Counted from the stretch's first letter, positions 17,428-27,883 are shown. The stretch: DNA of 64,000 bases from JAKAIY01 sp963809385 (GCA_963809385.1 CAWEJL010000005.1:558001-622000); one strand, 5' to 3'. The notes: generated by a model from the sequence alone, not told the origin. Translations and numbers: made by a program.

Positions 17428-18171
17428 CTACTTCTGGCCCGGGGTCAGCACACCATCGCTGATATCGTACACCGCGTCGGCCATCGCCGAAGCCTGGGGG
17501 TCGTGTGTCGTCAGAATGAAGCCGATGCCCGCGCTATGCGCCACATTCTTCAGCAACTCCAAGATGGCGAGACCAGTGCTCGTATCGAGGTTGCCGGTCG
17601 GCTCATCGGCCAGCACCATGCGCGGGGCATGCACCAGCGCCCGCGCGATGGCCACCCGCTGCTGCTCACCGCCCGAAAGCTCCGGCGCGCGGTGCTCTTC
17701 GCGCGGCGCCAGCCCCACCAGCGCCAGCGCCTCGTGCGCGCGCCGCTCCCGCTCGGCGGGCGCGGTATTCGCAAGCCGCAGTAATAGCCCCACATTCTCG
17801 CGCGCGGTCAGCGTTGGGATCAGGTGCGCCGACTGGAACATGAATCCCAGCTCGTTGCGGCGGAGCGCCGTGCGCTCCGCTTCCTTCACTGAGGCAAGAT
17901 CGCGCCCGAAGAGGATCACCCGTCCGCTCGTGGGGTCATCCAACCCGGCGATGATGTTGAGGAGGGTCGTCTTTCCAGCGCCCGAGCGCCCGCGGATAGC
18001 GATGAACTCACCCTCGCGCACACGTAGCGTGACGTTACGCAGCGCGGCAACCGAGCCGCCGCCAACCGTATAGACCTTGCCGACGCCATCCACACGCAGC
18101 AGATCGGCCCGCTCGTGGGCAGGTCGTGGCGCGTACCCGTTGCCGGCTTGCTCTGTCTCCATGCTCCGCAT
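17428..18171 (-). CDS. ABC transporter ATP-binding protein (LolD/MacB type)
   Basis: A 247-residue ATPase that pairs with an FtsX-like permease. It has Walker A GRSGAGKTTLLN, signature LSGGEQQRVAIARAL, Walker B MVLADEPTGNLD and switch His in LTTHDPQ. The frame is open to 18258, but ATG 18171 lies three bases after AGGAG and ATG 18162 is also possible. It is probably cotranslated with the long permease gene upstream. Confidence 0.92.
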   Translation of the reverse strand: MRSMETEQAGNGYAPRPAHERADLLRVDGVGKVYTVGGGSVAALRNVTLRVREGEFIAIRGRSGAGKTTLLNIIAGLDDPTSGRVILFGRDLASVKEAERTALRRNELGFMFQSAHLIPTLTARENVGLLLRLANTAPAERERRAHEALALVGLAPREEHRAPELSGGEQQRVAIARALVHAPRMVLADEPTGNLDTSTGLAILELLKNVAHSAGIGFILTTHDPQASAMADAVYDISDGVLTPGQK

Positions 18172-18291
18172 GCTCTCTCCTGAATTCTGTCCCCGCTCGC
18201 CGGTAAGCCGCCAGCCCGCCTCTCGCGAGGATGTCCGCTCACCGTACCATCGTATCATGCGCCGCGCTCCGCAGCGCCACTTGTGAAGCGA

Positions 18292-21200
18292 TCAGTCCTC
18301 CCCAACGCGCAGCGCCTTGCCCAGACCTGACGACTGCGCGACATACCCCGCGATAACCAGCGCGACGGCGAACATCGCCATCAACGCCAGCAGGAACAAC
18401 ACCGAGCCATTCAGATTAACAGCCAGTTGGGGTGTTGGGACGCCTAGCGCTGGTGGTTGGTAGGCGGCGGAGCTGAACGACAGAAACGGTAACGCCGCGA
18501 ATGCCAGTAGCGCGCTCAGCGCCACACCACCCACCGCGCCAGTGATGTAAATAACCACCTGCTCGCTCAACAGCATGCGCAGCAGCGCCGCGCCTCCCAT
18601 GCCAAGCGTCCGCAGCACAGCGAACTGCGTCGCGCGCTGGTGGGCCGCCGCGCCCGCCTGGGCCAGCAGCGCCACCAGCGCCAGCAACGCCGCGAGCGCC
18701 GCGCCCACCAGCAGCAGGCCAGTCATCCCGGAGGCCAGCGGATCAGCCTGATAGAGCGCGGTAAGATGACGCGCGTCCAGCGTTGTATCCACAAAGAAAT
18801 TCGGATCGGCGAGCGCTTTCGCCCGCCGCGCCGCATCCGCCGCGTCCGGCGTGGTCTTGAGCAGGAACTCGTTTGGCCCGTTGATTGGATATCCCGCCAG
18901 ATACGGGTTGCCCAGCGCGGCCAGATAATCGTTGACGTTCGTGACAATAAATCCGTCGGGATACTCGTTGTACAGCGTCGGGAAGTCGTTGACAACGCCC
19001 ACGATCACGAACTGCATCGGGGTCGAATCCAGCGTTTCTTGCGGCGATAGCGAGAACTTGCTTCCCACTCGCAGACTCAACGCCTGGGCGAACTGCGCGC
19101 TCACCAAGGCCGCCATCGGGTGTGTGGAGTCGCCCGCGTCTTTCCCTTGCATGCCAGCATTCAACGCTGCCATCAGCGATGGCAGCGACTGGCTGGCGTA
19201 ATCCGCGCGCCAGGACGCCACCTGGGCGAAATTACTGGCGTCCACGCCCAAAATGCCCACATTCGCCGAGTTGAAGTCCGGTGAGGTCAGCCCGTATGAG
19301 CGATAGAGCGGGGTAACCGCCTGGACGCCTGGCATCTTTGCGAACTGCGCGAGGAACGGCCCGGTCAGTTGCGTTCCTTCCTCCGGCGGCTTGATGACCA
19401 CGCGCTCGTCCGCACCCGCCAAGTAATACGCCTCATCCACCGACGACCGCGCCACCGTCGTCTGGAATGTCAGCGCGAACAACCCCACACCCACCGAGAG
19501 CGCCAGCAGCAACGTCAGCCGGTTGAATGTCCCCGACGCCCGCGAGAGTTGCGAGAAAGCCAGCATTCCCGTCGCCCCGCGCCTTCGCCCGGCGATCCAG
19601 GAGCCCAGCCGCAGGAGCCACGGTGTCACACGCAAGATCAGCAGCGCGCCAACAACCATTGTCATCGCTGGCGTCAATGCCTGGATCAAGTCGAAACTGC
19701 TGGTCGCGCCAGCGCTCGCCAACAGCGCCCGCGTCCCCAGCGCGCCATATGACGCGAGCTGGATGTAGCCCGCGATGACCAGCGCGGCCAGCGCCAGGTC
19801 GAGGTAATACCGCTGCCAGAATGGCGGCCGGTCTATGCGTCCCTGCCGCCGCCGGAACGCCAGCACATCCGACCGCGAGGCCTGCCCCACCGAGACAATC
19901 AGCGCCAGCAGACCCAGCCCCGCGCCCAGCAGCGCCTGCGGCAGCGCCTGCCTCAGCGATATCTCACGCAGCACGGCGGCAGGCGTCAACGTGACGCCCG
20001 CCGCGCGCGCCGCCGGGACGAACGTGATGATGACGAACAGACTCAGCGCCATCGCCAGCAGCGGCCCTACCACCAGCGCGACCCCCGCCAGCGCGACCCC
20101 CTGTGAGAGATAGCTCACCAGCATCTGCGTCACGCTAGCCCCACGGCTGCGCAGCGTCGCGATCACGCCACCCTGGCTCTCGATCAGCAACCCCACCATC
20201 GTCACGATGAACAGCAGCGCCATCACCACGAGCTGGGCAGCGACACTGTAGAGCGGCAAACGCAGCAACCCAAACAGATTCTGGCCCTGGCTCAGAATGT
20301 CACCGAGATGAGTCGCGAGACTGACGGTTATGATGTCGTTTGTGCCAAGCACATTGCCGTTGAGATCATTCCGCAACGCTTGAATATCAGTAATTACGAC
20401 ACTGACGTTGTCCACTGTCACCGCGCTCGGATTGACGAACCAGATATAGTGCGTGACAACCCCCATCGGAGCCTCGGCGGGCGAGGCTTGCGGGAATGAC
20501 AGCATCTGGGTAAACGCCTGACGGTCGAAGAGCACTGGATAGCTCGGTGGCGGCGAGTTGTGGGACGGTATGAGCGGAACCACTGTATCAAAGCCCCGGC
20601 CATTCCAGAATGGATCGTTCTCGTCCTTGGGATACCAGACGCCCACCACCTTGACCACGATGGTCCTTTTAGCGTTGGCTCCATCGCTCATGGTCAACAA
20701 CATGCCCGGCTTGGCGCCGAATTTTGGCGTCACCATCACTTCCGGCGGCTCGCCAGCCGGTGTCGCCTTCGGCAGGCGCCCGGCGAAAATCTTCATATGA
20801 GGCGTCGCATCGGTGTAGTTGTAGGTCAGCAGGTCGAGTTGTCCATCGGAGGAATAATCAGGTAGCGCGTCATTCGCCTGCTTTGTCCCGATTGCATACC
20901 CATTGACCTTCGCCAGGAGAAATGGCCGGTCGGCCTCGATATACTCTGTGGTCGCGGAGAAGAAACCCGGCGGCAGATCGTTCTGGCGTGCGCTCGCGAA
21001 GGCGCTATCCACAACGCCCAGGTCAACCTGCGAGAGCGCGACAACATGCGCCGCGACTTCCATGTTGCGATCGGTCGGGGCAGCGCTGGCCATTTCCGCC
21101 GCGATCTGCGTATTCGACACCAGCGTCGTGTAGATTGGCACGACAGCGAGCAGCGTGACCGTCATCACCATGCCCAGCGCCACCGCCGTCAGCAGCCGCC

Positions 21201-21327
21201 AGCCGCGCCACGCGCTGCGCAGCCCCAGCCGCACGCCCGCCAGCGGCCCCGCCGGGCCAACACGCCAGACGGGGGGCGCCTGCCGCGTCTTTGGCGCCCG
21301 CTCCATCTCCTCCATCCGCCGCGCCAT
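18292..21327 (-). CDS. FtsX-like ABC permease
   Basis: A large 1011-residue membrane protein with two FtsX-type units. There is one N-terminal helix (LLTAVALGMVMTVTLLAVVP), an extracellular MacB-like region of about 300 residues, a central bundle of helices (LVVMALLFIVTMVGLLIESQ onward), a second periplasmic region, and a C-terminal three-helix unit near GMTGLLLVGAALAALLALVA. ATG 21327 has AAGGAG nine bases upstream. With the following ATPase it should form a MacB-like mechanotransmission or lipid/lipoprotein export complex; the substrate is unknown. Confidence 0.88.
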   Translation of the reverse strand: MARRMEEMERAPKTRQAPPVWRVGPAGPLAGVRLGLRSAWRGWRLLTAVALGMVMTVTLLAVVPIYTTLVSNTQIAAEMASAAPTDRNMEVAAHVVALSQVDLGVVDSAFASARQNDLPPGFFSATTEYIEADRPFLLAKVNGYAIGTKQANDALPDYSSDGQLDLLTYNYTDATPHMKIFAGRLPKATPAGEPPEVMVTPKFGAKPGMLLTMSDGANAKRTIVVKVVGVWYPKDENDPFWNGRGFDTVVPLIPSHNSPPPSYPVLFDRQAFTQMLSFPQASPAEAPMGVVTHYIWFVNPSAVTVDNVSVVITDIQALRNDLNGNVLGTNDIITVSLATHLGDILSQGQNLFGLLRLPLYSVAAQLVVMALLFIVTMVGLLIESQGGVIATLRSRGASVTQMLVSYLSQGVALAGVALVVGPLLAMALSLFVIITFVPAARAAGVTLTPAAVLREISLRQALPQALLGAGLGLLALIVSVGQASRSDVLAFRRRQGRIDRPPFWQRYYLDLALAALVIAGYIQLASYGALGTRALLASAGATSSFDLIQALTPAMTMVVGALLILRVTPWLLRLGSWIAGRRRGATGMLAFSQLSRASGTFNRLTLLLALSVGVGLFALTFQTTVARSSVDEAYYLAGADERVVIKPPEEGTQLTGPFLAQFAKMPGVQAVTPLYRSYGLTSPDFNSANVGILGVDASNFAQVASWRADYASQSLPSLMAALNAGMQGKDAGDSTHPMAALVSAQFAQALSLRVGSKFSLSPQETLDSTPMQFVIVGVVNDFPTLYNEYPDGFIVTNVNDYLAALGNPYLAGYPINGPNEFLLKTTPDAADAARRAKALADPNFFVDTTLDARHLTALYQADPLASGMTGLLLVGAALAALLALVALLAQAGAAAHQRATQFAVLRTLGMGGAALLRMLLSEQVVIYITGAVGGVALSALLAFAALPFLSFSSAAYQPPALGVPTPQLAVNLNGSVLFLLALMAMFAVALVIAGYVAQSSGLGKALRVGED

Positions 21328-21619
21328 GCCGCCGGCTCCTTCGCTATCACGCCGCCGCATTCGTCCACTCGCCTCAATCCATCCGGCCGCGCCACATCAT
21401 GCCTGATACCACCTACTACGCAGGCGCACCCTCGTTTCTGACATACAGACGCTGAAAAGCTCCAACCTTTTCAAGCAGGCGATATCACATGCGGTGGTCG
21501 CTACTCACGCAGGCCACTTACTATCGTGCGGCGCGCCGCCCCATAAACTGAGCGGCGCCAGCCACCCCGCACGGGATAGCTGGCGCCGCTCACATGTCAC
21601 CAGGCAGCCGCAACAACTC

Positions 21620-23053
21620 CTACGCGCGCGCGCCCGCAGCCGGGCGCTGGTAGATGTGGATCGCGCGGCCCTCCGCCGCCAGGATCGCCTCACGCAGCGC
21701 CTCGCTGTACGTCGGATGCGGGTGGATCGTCGCCAGAACCTCATCTGCGGTCAGCTCGGCGCGCATCGCCAGCGAGAACTCAGTGATCAGATTGGTCGCG
21801 TCCGGCCCAAAGATCGCCGCGCCCAAAAGCTCACCATATTCCCCCAGAATAACCTTGGTGAAGCCCTCGGTCTCGGTCGTCGCCAGCGCCTTGCCGTTCG
21901 CCACCCAGGGGAACTTCTCCGCCCGGATGACGCCGCCGCGCTCGCGCGCCTGTTCCTCCGTCAGCCCGACCGCCGCGATCTCCGGAAAGGTATAGATGAC
22001 GCGCGGCACCACCGTGTAATCCATCCGCGTCTCGTGGCCCATCACGTTCTCCGCCGCTACCTCACCCTCGGTCTCAGCGACGTGCGCCAGCCAGGTACGG
22101 CCCACCACGTCACCGATCGCATAGACGCCTGGCAAGTTCGTCTCCATGCGCTCGTTGGCGACGACCTTACCCCGGTCCATCGCCAGCCCCTGGCTCACGA
22201 GCGCTTCAAGGCCCTTCGTGTGCGCTTTACGTCCGACGGCGACCAGCACATACTCACCGTCGAAGGTCTTGGGGCCGCTCTCGGTCATCGCCGTTACGCG
22301 CTTCTTGCCATCCGCGTCGCTGATAGACTCGACTCGCGCGCTCGTCGCCACCGTGATGCCGCGCTTGGTCAGCGAGCGGGTCAGCGCCTTGCGGACCTCC
22401 TCATCCTCGTTGGCGATCAGCGAGGGCAGCATCTCGACGATCGTCACGTTCGAGCCGAGCGCCTGGAACATGCACGCGAGCTCAACCGCGATAACCCCAC
22501 CGCCGATGCACACCAGGCTCTCGGGGACCTTCGCCATCTCCAGCGCCTCGGTGCTGAAGATGATGTTCTTGCCATCCACACCGGGAAACGGCGGAACAAT
22601 CGTCTCTGAGCCAGTGGCCAGGATCAGCTTGCCCGCTGTCAGCTCAACCGTCGCGCCGTCCTTCAACGTCACCTTGACGCGCGATGGCGAGAGCGCCTCC
22701 GCCATGCCATCGAAGACCGTCACCTTGTTGGCCTTCAGCAACTGCGCGACGCCGCTGGTCAGCTGCTTGACGACCTTTGCTTTGAACGCCACCGCCGCGC
22801 CCATATCAACCGAAGGCTGGGCCCCGAGATGGATGCCGAGTTTGTCCACCTCTTTGAGCTCCGCGTAGACCTCGGCTACGTGGAGCATCGCCTTCGACGG
22901 AATGCAGCCCACGTTCAGACATGTGCCACCGATATATTGCTTCTCGATGATGCCAACGCGCGCGCCAAGCTGCGCGGCCCGGATCGCCGCGACATAGCCG
23001 CCGATGCCAGCGCCGATCACCAGGATATCGAACTCTCGCTCTTCGTTCGCCAC
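21620..23053 (-). CDS. lpdA: Dihydrolipoyl dehydrogenase (E3)
   Basis: A 477-residue flavoprotein that reoxidises dihydrolipoamide of 2-oxoacid dehydrogenase or glycine cleavage complexes. It has FAD motif DILVIGAGIGGYVAAIRAAQ, redox-active GGTCLNVGCIPSK, NAD motif LVCIGGGVIAVELACMFQ, FAD-contact YAIGDVVGRTWLAH and C-terminal HPHPTYSEALREA with the active-site His. The frame is open to 23377, but the GTG at 23053 has AGGAG six bases upstream and starts just before the flavin motif; ATG 23134 is a less likely alternative. No E1 or E2 gene lies near. Confidence 0.93.
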   Translation of the reverse strand: MANEEREFDILVIGAGIGGYVAAIRAAQLGARVGIIEKQYIGGTCLNVGCIPSKAMLHVAEVYAELKEVDKLGIHLGAQPSVDMGAAVAFKAKVVKQLTSGVAQLLKANKVTVFDGMAEALSPSRVKVTLKDGATVELTAGKLILATGSETIVPPFPGVDGKNIIFSTEALEMAKVPESLVCIGGGVIAVELACMFQALGSNVTIVEMLPSLIANEDEEVRKALTRSLTKRGITVATSARVESISDADGKKRVTAMTESGPKTFDGEYVLVAVGRKAHTKGLEALVSQGLAMDRGKVVANERMETNLPGVYAIGDVVGRTWLAHVAETEGEVAAENVMGHETRMDYTVVPRVIYTFPEIAAVGLTEEQARERGGVIRAEKFPWVANGKALATTETEGFTKVILGEYGELLGAAIFGPDATNLITEFSLAMRAELTADEVLATIHPHPTYSEALREAILAAEGRAIHIYQRPAAGARA

Positions 23054-23228
23054 TGCCTGCTCCTGTGCGCCACCAGCGGGGCGCTCAATCCGATCACCCG
23101 GCCCGCCAGCGCGGCGCGAGGTGATTGTCGCCATCGTGTTCTGGCGGATCGCGCCCCGTCGCGCGCCCACCGTCTCATAGTATACGCCGCCACGCCGCTG
23201 AATCGTAACGTAAAGCAACGCGCCGGGC

Positions 23229-23257
23229 TTGACGGCGCAGCCCGCTCGGCCTACGAT
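23229..23257 (+). promoter_or_regulatory. Probable promoter for nfeD-slipin
   Basis: TTGACG at 23229-23234, 17-bp spacer, TACGAT at 23252-23257, leading rightwards to the protease gene that starts at 23392. Confidence 0.45.
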
Positions 23258-23391
23258 ACGCGAGTGGGAAGCGGCCACACTCCTTTCTCCGCTCAGCCGT
23301 ATGGCCCAGCAAGGATCTTCGCGCGCGATGCCCATTTGTGAAAGATGGCTGTACAGTGGACCGGGGTCCCTCGCCATCAGGAAGGTGGTCT

Positions 23392-24822
23392 ATGCGACCG
23401 CTACGACTTCCCGCAACCAGCGTTCCGTCATCCAAACCAGCCTCATGCCGCGTGGCGGCTATCACGGCGCTCACGACGTTGTTCACGATGCTCATCCTCA
23501 TCCAGGCCGCGCTGTTCGCCCCAGGCGCCCACGCCGCCGCGCCGCATGTAGATGTTGTCGCCTTCGACCGCGCTGTGGATCCCGCTGGAGCGCGCTACCT
23601 CACCGACGCCATCCAGACCGCTGAGAGCGACGGCGCGACCGCGCTGGTGATGACGATCGACACCCCTGGTGGCGACCTCGACTCGATGGAGACGATTGTC
23701 CGCGCAGAGCTATCCGCCACGATCCCGATCATCAGCTATGTCAGCCCGCAAGCGGCTCAGGCGGCCTCCGCCGGCTCCTTCATCGCCCTCGCCGCGCCGG
23801 TGGCCGCGATGGGGCCAAACACCCGCATCGGCGCCGCCAGCCCGGTGGACGCGACCGGAGCCGATCTCGGCTCCACGCTCAAAGCCAAGGTCGAACAAGA
23901 CCTCGAAGCGTTGATGCGCTCCATCCAGACCGATTACCACCGCAACGCGAACGCCGCCGAGGCGATGATCTCCAACGCCACCGCCTACACCGACAGCGAG
24001 GCGATGAGCGACGGCCTCATTACCCTTCAGGCGTCATCGCTGACCGACCTGCTGACGCGGCTGGATGGCTATAGTGGCGTCTACGCCAACGGGGACATCT
24101 TCATGCTGAATCTCGCGGGTCTGCCCACGCAAACGCTCCAGCCATCGCTCGCGAACAGCGTCGAGGCGTTCCTCTTCGATCCCACCGTGCTCTTCATCCT
24201 GTTCGTGATCGCCGCCATCTGCATCTATCTGGAGTTGGCGCACCCCGGCGCGATCGTGCCCGGCGTGATTGGCGCGTTGACACTGGCGGTCTTCATCATT
24301 GGCTCGTTGAACATCAGCCCCAACTGGGGCGGCCTGGCGCTCATGCTGCTCGCCATCCTCCTGCTCGCGGTGGATACCCGCGCGCCCACGCACGGCGTGC
24401 TGACTGTGGGCGCGCTCGTCAGCCTGGTGGCTGGCTCGCTGATCTTCTTCGATACTGGCTCCAATCCCGGCGCGCAGGGGGTCAACCTCTACGTGGTCAT
24501 CGGTGTCGCGCTGGGAGTCGGGCTGATCGCGCTGCTCGTGCTGCGGTCGATCGTCAGCGCGCAGCGACGCCGGGTTACCACCGGCAAGGAGTCCTACATC
24601 GGGAACACCGTCACGGTCATCGAGTCCGTCGCCCCCACTGGCCGTGTCTCGCTCCAGGGCGAAAACTGGGCCGCCAGGCTGGAAAGCGCCGATACCCCGC
24701 CGCTGCCCGCGGGCGCGCATTGCCTCGTCACTGGCGTCCAGGGCCTGACACTGCTCGTCGCGCCCGCGCCGGAGCCGGTCGCGCTGGGCAAAAAGCGAGG
24801 CGTGCGAGCGGGCCATCCATAA
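23392..24822 (+). CDS. NfeD-type membrane-bound ClpP-class serine protease
   Basis: A 476-residue protein with a signal/anchor segment (AITALTTLFTMLILIQAALF), a ClpP-like protease domain, four to five membrane helices and a C-terminal OB-fold NfeD domain. The protease part shows VMTIDTPGGDLDSMETIV and AASAGSFIALAA with the presumed nucleophile Ser; a Lys follows in GSTLKAKVEQD. The OB fold is GKESYIGNTVTVIESVAPTG. ATG 23392 is preceded by AGGAAGGTGG. This long NfeD type cleaves the C-terminus of its slipin partner in archaea (family knowledge), and a slipin gene follows 58 bp later. Confidence 0.92.
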   Translation: MRPLRLPATSVPSSKPASCRVAAITALTTLFTMLILIQAALFAPGAHAAAPHVDVVAFDRAVDPAGARYLTDAIQTAESDGATALVMTIDTPGGDLDSMETIVRAELSATIPIISYVSPQAAQAASAGSFIALAAPVAAMGPNTRIGAASPVDATGADLGSTLKAKVEQDLEALMRSIQTDYHRNANAAEAMISNATAYTDSEAMSDGLITLQASSLTDLLTRLDGYSGVYANGDIFMLNLAGLPTQTLQPSLANSVEAFLFDPTVLFILFVIAAICIYLELAHPGAIVPGVIGALTLAVFIIGSLNISPNWGGLALMLLAILLLAVDTRAPTHGVLTVGALVSLVAGSLIFFDTGSNPGAQGVNLYVVIGVALGVGLIALLVLRSIVSAQRRRVTTGKESYIGNTVTVIESVAPTGRVSLQGENWAARLESADTPPLPAGAHCLVTGVQGLTLLVAPAPEPVALGKKRGVRAGHP

Positions 24823-24880
24823 TGCGCTCTTCCCTGGCATATCTGCGTCATCCACTCACAGAAAGTCGTAGGAACATTCC

Positions 24881-26347
24881 ATGGACCTAGCTCTCCTGGG
24901 CTCATCGGTCATCATTATCGTGGTGATCGTCATCGGGCTCCTGATCATCTTCACGCTTGCCGGCCTGCGTGTCGTCAATCAGTACGAGCGCGGCGTCATC
25001 TTCGTGCTGGGCCGCCTGATCGGCGCACGCGGCCCTGGCGTCTTCTGGGTGCCACCCTTCATCAGCTCGATGCGCAAAATTGACCTGCGCATCATCACCA
25101 TCGAACTGCCCCCGCAGGAAGGCGTCACGCGCGACAACATCACCGTTCGCGTCAGCGCGGTCGTGTATTTCTACGTCGTCAATCCGAACGACGCCGTCAA
25201 CAACGTGCTCGACTACTACCGCGCGACCGTCCAGATCGCCCAGACCACCTTGCGAAACGTCCTGGGCCAGTCTGAGCTAGACCAGATACTGACCGATCGC
25301 GTGGCGGTCAATCGCTCCATCCAGGCCATCATTGATGAGCACACCGAGCGCTGGGGCATCAAGGTGACCACCGTCGAGATCAAAGACGTGGAGCTGCCAC
25401 AGACGATGCAACGCGCGATGGCCAAACAGGCCGAAGCCGAGCGCGAGAAGCGCGCCAAGGTACTGCTCGCCCAGGGCGAGTACCAGGCAGCGCAAACCCT
25501 CGCCGACGCCGCGCACCTCATCTCCACCGAGCCCGCCGCGCTCCAGCTTCGCTATCTGCAAACGCTGACCGAGATCGCCGTGGAGAAAAACTCAACGATC
25601 ATCTTCCCGCTGCCGATTGACCTGGTCGAGCCGCTCTCGGCGCTCCTGCGCCGTGGGGCTGGCATGCCAGAGCCAGGTCCCGCGCGCGTCGGCCCAGAGC
25701 CAGCCGCCCGCCCGCCCATTGCGCCGCCCTCTACCCAACAACTAGCCGCGCATCGCGCATTCAGGGCCACAGCCCGGTCAGTCCTCCGGCCCTTTTTCCT
25801 CAGGCCGGGCTGGCCGGGCGCGCTTGCGATCCCGCTTGGGCTTCGCTTCGCCTTCCCCGCCGGTCTGGCCGGCATCGTAGGAGGCTCGCTCCTCCGCCAC
25901 CATCTGCCGCGCCGCGCCGCGCCCACGCTGGGAGCCACGCTTCGGCGCCTCACGCAGCGCCCGCCGTGTGCCCTCCTCCTGCCCGGCGCGCGCCGCCGCC
26001 TCCTGCGTCTGGCGTCATCTCATCCGGAGCGGGAAGCCCCGCCAGCTCGCGCGGGTCCATGCGCGCCACCATCCCTTGCAGCGCGTCTCGCTGCGCTGGG
26101 TAGCGTTGAATGTAATCGCTCAGCGACGGCCGCTGGCCGTCACTCAACTCGTTCAGGAACTGCTCCTCAACCGCGAGCGATTCCAGGTCGAGCGACCCGG
26201 AATCAGGTGCCGAGACCCGTCTCTTTCGACCGCGACGCAGCGCGCGACATCTTGACGAAATCTGGCGCGACCGTGTTGGGATCAAGTCCAATATTTTCGA
26301 GCGCGCCCAGAATGGCGTCAATCACCAGCGCCTCACCACCGGCGTAG
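24881..26347 (+). CDS. Slipin / SPFH-band 7 protein (3' tail spurious)
   Basis: Only about the first 260-290 residues are slipin: an N-terminal hydrophobic helix, YERGVIFVLGRLIGARGPGV, then ITVRVSAVVYFYVVNPNDAV and a coiled-coil end ALQLRYLQTLTEIA, with VEKNSTIIFPLPIDLVEP closing the domain. Slipins scaffold membrane microdomains and pair with NfeD proteases. Beyond about 25745 the frame runs antisense through a conserved minus-strand gene and reads as low-complexity Arg/Pro/Ala. A TAG in the next frame at 25743-25745 suggests one lost or gained base and a true end near there. Confidence 0.85.
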   Translation: MDLALLGSSVIIIVVIVIGLLIIFTLAGLRVVNQYERGVIFVLGRLIGARGPGVFWVPPFISSMRKIDLRIITIELPPQEGVTRDNITVRVSAVVYFYVVNPNDAVNNVLDYYRATVQIAQTTLRNVLGQSELDQILTDRVAVNRSIQAIIDEHTERWGIKVTTVEIKDVELPQTMQRAMAKQAEAEREKRAKVLLAQGEYQAAQTLADAAHLISTEPAALQLRYLQTLTEIAVEKNSTIIFPLPIDLVEPLSALLRRGAGMPEPGPARVGPEPAARPPIAPPSTQQLAAHRAFRATARSVLRPFFLRPGWPGALAIPLGLRFAFPAGLAGIVGGSLLRHHLPRRAAPTLGATLRRLTQRPPCALLLPGARRRLLRLASSHPEREAPPARAGPCAPPSLAARLAALGSVECNRSATAAGRHSTRSGTAPQPRAIPGRATRNQVPRPVSFDRDAARDILTKSGATVLGSSPIFSSAPRMASITSASPPA

Positions 26348-26494
26348 TTCTGCTCAGCTTGTCGCCGCTCGGCGAGGCGTGACAGGAACACGTCCTCGTG
26401 AATCAGCTTGCCGCCGGTGGCCTTTTCCTCGCGCGCTTCCCGCTTCTCCGGCGTCGCAGAGCGACAGACGTAAAGGGCGTCTCGTCATCCGACA
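25788..26494 (-). pseudogene. Unrecognised gene, frameshifted as sequenced
   Basis: Coherent protein sequence can be followed through at least four frames on the minus strand. It starts with an ATG near 26494 (MSDDETPFT) one Shine-Dalgarno away from the upstream sigma gene. It continues with KATGGKLIHEDVFLSRLAER, then VEEQFLNELSDGQRPSLSDY and QRYPAQRDALQGMVARMDPR, and finishes in a basic KPKRDRKRARPARPEEKGPE tail near 25788. Frame changes lie near 26460, 26200 and 26000. The parts read as one protein of about 235 residues with the layout of an anti-sigma-like or sigma-associated protein. I do not recognise the family; its position behind a sigma factor suggests a regulatory partner. Confidence 0.55.
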
Positions 26495-26507
26495 TAGTAG
26501 ATTCCTC

Positions 26508-27322
26508 TCACTCGCCCGCGCCTGGGTACTCGACGGGCGCATCTCCGCCATACCACGAGCGCAGACGCGCATAGGCGCGCGTTAGCGTATTGCGGACTGT
26601 CCGGGTGGTGACGCCGCCAAGCGCCTCCGCGATGGTATCTTCGCCCGCGCCAGCCCAGAAGCGCAAGACCACCGCGACCCGCTCGCGCTCCGGCAGCCGT
26701 CCCACCAACTCCCGCAGGTCAGCCAGTTCAGCATGGGAGAGTGGGTCCGCGCCGCCTGGCAAACTGACGAGCGTATACTCTCCGCCGCCGGGCTCTCCCC
26801 GCTCATCGAGCAACCGCGAGAGCGCCACCGGCGCGATAACCCGTCCACCGACGCGCGGGCGGACGCGCCGCAGCCAGGCGTCCGCGATATGGCTCTGCGC
26901 GAAGGCCAGCGCCCGCCCGAAGAACAGTTCCCACGCTTCATCCTCGCCGCGAGTGATGGTATCCCACAGCCGTAGCGTCTGTTCCTGCGCAAGGTCGCTC
27001 GCATGCTCGCGCCACTCATCCGGAGACAGCGCCAGCCCCGCGCTCAGCACCGTTCGCCGGATCCACTGGCGCGTCAGCCCCTCGATGCGCCGCGTCAGCG
27101 CGAGGAACAGCGTCTGCGCGTCCGCCTGTCTGCCATCATCCACCGCCACGCGGATGTGATGGACCAGCGCCCCGCGCGAGACGCTCGTATCCGGCTCGAT
27201 CTTCAGCAGCCGCACACGCAGTTCCGCCCGGATCGAGCGGCTTCCAGCGCGCGCAACTCCTCCGCAAGGCGGGCGCGCGCCAGCGCCACCAGTTCCCGAC
27301 CGCTCTCACTGGCCCCCGGCAT
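26508..27322 (-). pseudogene. Sigma-70 family RNA polymerase sigma factor, frameshifted as sequenced
   Basis: The intact part (26508-27215) carries a region-2-like segment (LFLALTRRIEGLTRQWIRRT, then LAQEQTLRLWDTITRGEDEA) and a region-4 helix-turn-helix: LPERERVAVVLRFWAGAGED, then TIAEALGGVTTRTVRNTLTR. Upstream of 27240 the sequence continues in another frame (ELVALARARLAEELRALEAA then IRAELRVRLL), so one base change near 27240 separates the N-terminus; the likely start is ATG 27322. It resembles ECF-like sigma factors but with a longer linker. The next gene downstream is a broken partner candidate. Confidence 0.7.
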
Positions 27323-27405
27323 CCCCAGCGTTCCCCCTCGCCACTCGTCCGCGCGCCCACATCGCGCCAGCCTTCGCCGCATGATACGCGCGCCATCATG
27401 GCGCG

Positions 27406-27883
27406 TCAAGCGTCCGCTCGCTTGCTAGTTTGGCGCGCTTGCGCCTCCGCCGCCACGCGCAGCCGCCGCAGTGAATCCTCAATGCTCGCCGCGAACGCCC
27501 GCGAGCCGAAACGCTCCAGCATCCAATCCCCGCCAGCCTGGGGGGAACTCTAACTCTCAGCCATACTCCACACGGCATGACGCGCTATCTAGCGGGCGCA
27601 CCGTCAACCGCTCGCGCAGCGTCATCCCCAGCGGAAACGTGACCCGCATCGCCAGCGCCCCGCGCGCCGCATCCACCTCCTCGATCACAAACACCGCCCG
27701 CCACGTCCTGCCGAGCGCGGGCGCCAGAACCGTCACCGTCTGCCCCACCGCCAGCGGCCCCGGCTCCGCGCGCTCTACGCGACCGTCAATCCACGCATCC
27801 CAGCGCGCCGCGCTCGCCAGCAGCCCCCACACCGTCTCAGCGGGTGCCGCGACTGTCGCCGCCGGGCAAATACTCAGCCCCAT
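27406..27883 (-). pseudogene. SRPBCC (polyketide cyclase-like) protein, frameshifted as sequenced
   Basis: A small START/Bet v 1-type ligand-binding protein. The first 108 residues read ATVAAPAETVWGLLASAARW and DAWIDGRVERAEPGPLAVGQ, the standard SRPBCC beginning, with start ATG 27883 and a GAGG nine bases upstream. The frame stops at 27557, but the expected last helix (MLERFGSRAFAASIEDSLRR) continues in another frame to a stop at 27406. A one- or two-base change near the C-run at about 27540 explains this. The ligand is unknown. Confidence 0.65.

Noticed and set aside
25750..26347. A novel Arg/Pro-rich domain at the end of the slipin
   Set aside because: That part is read antisense through a conserved minus-strand gene, and a stop in the next frame at 25745 fits the normal slipin end.
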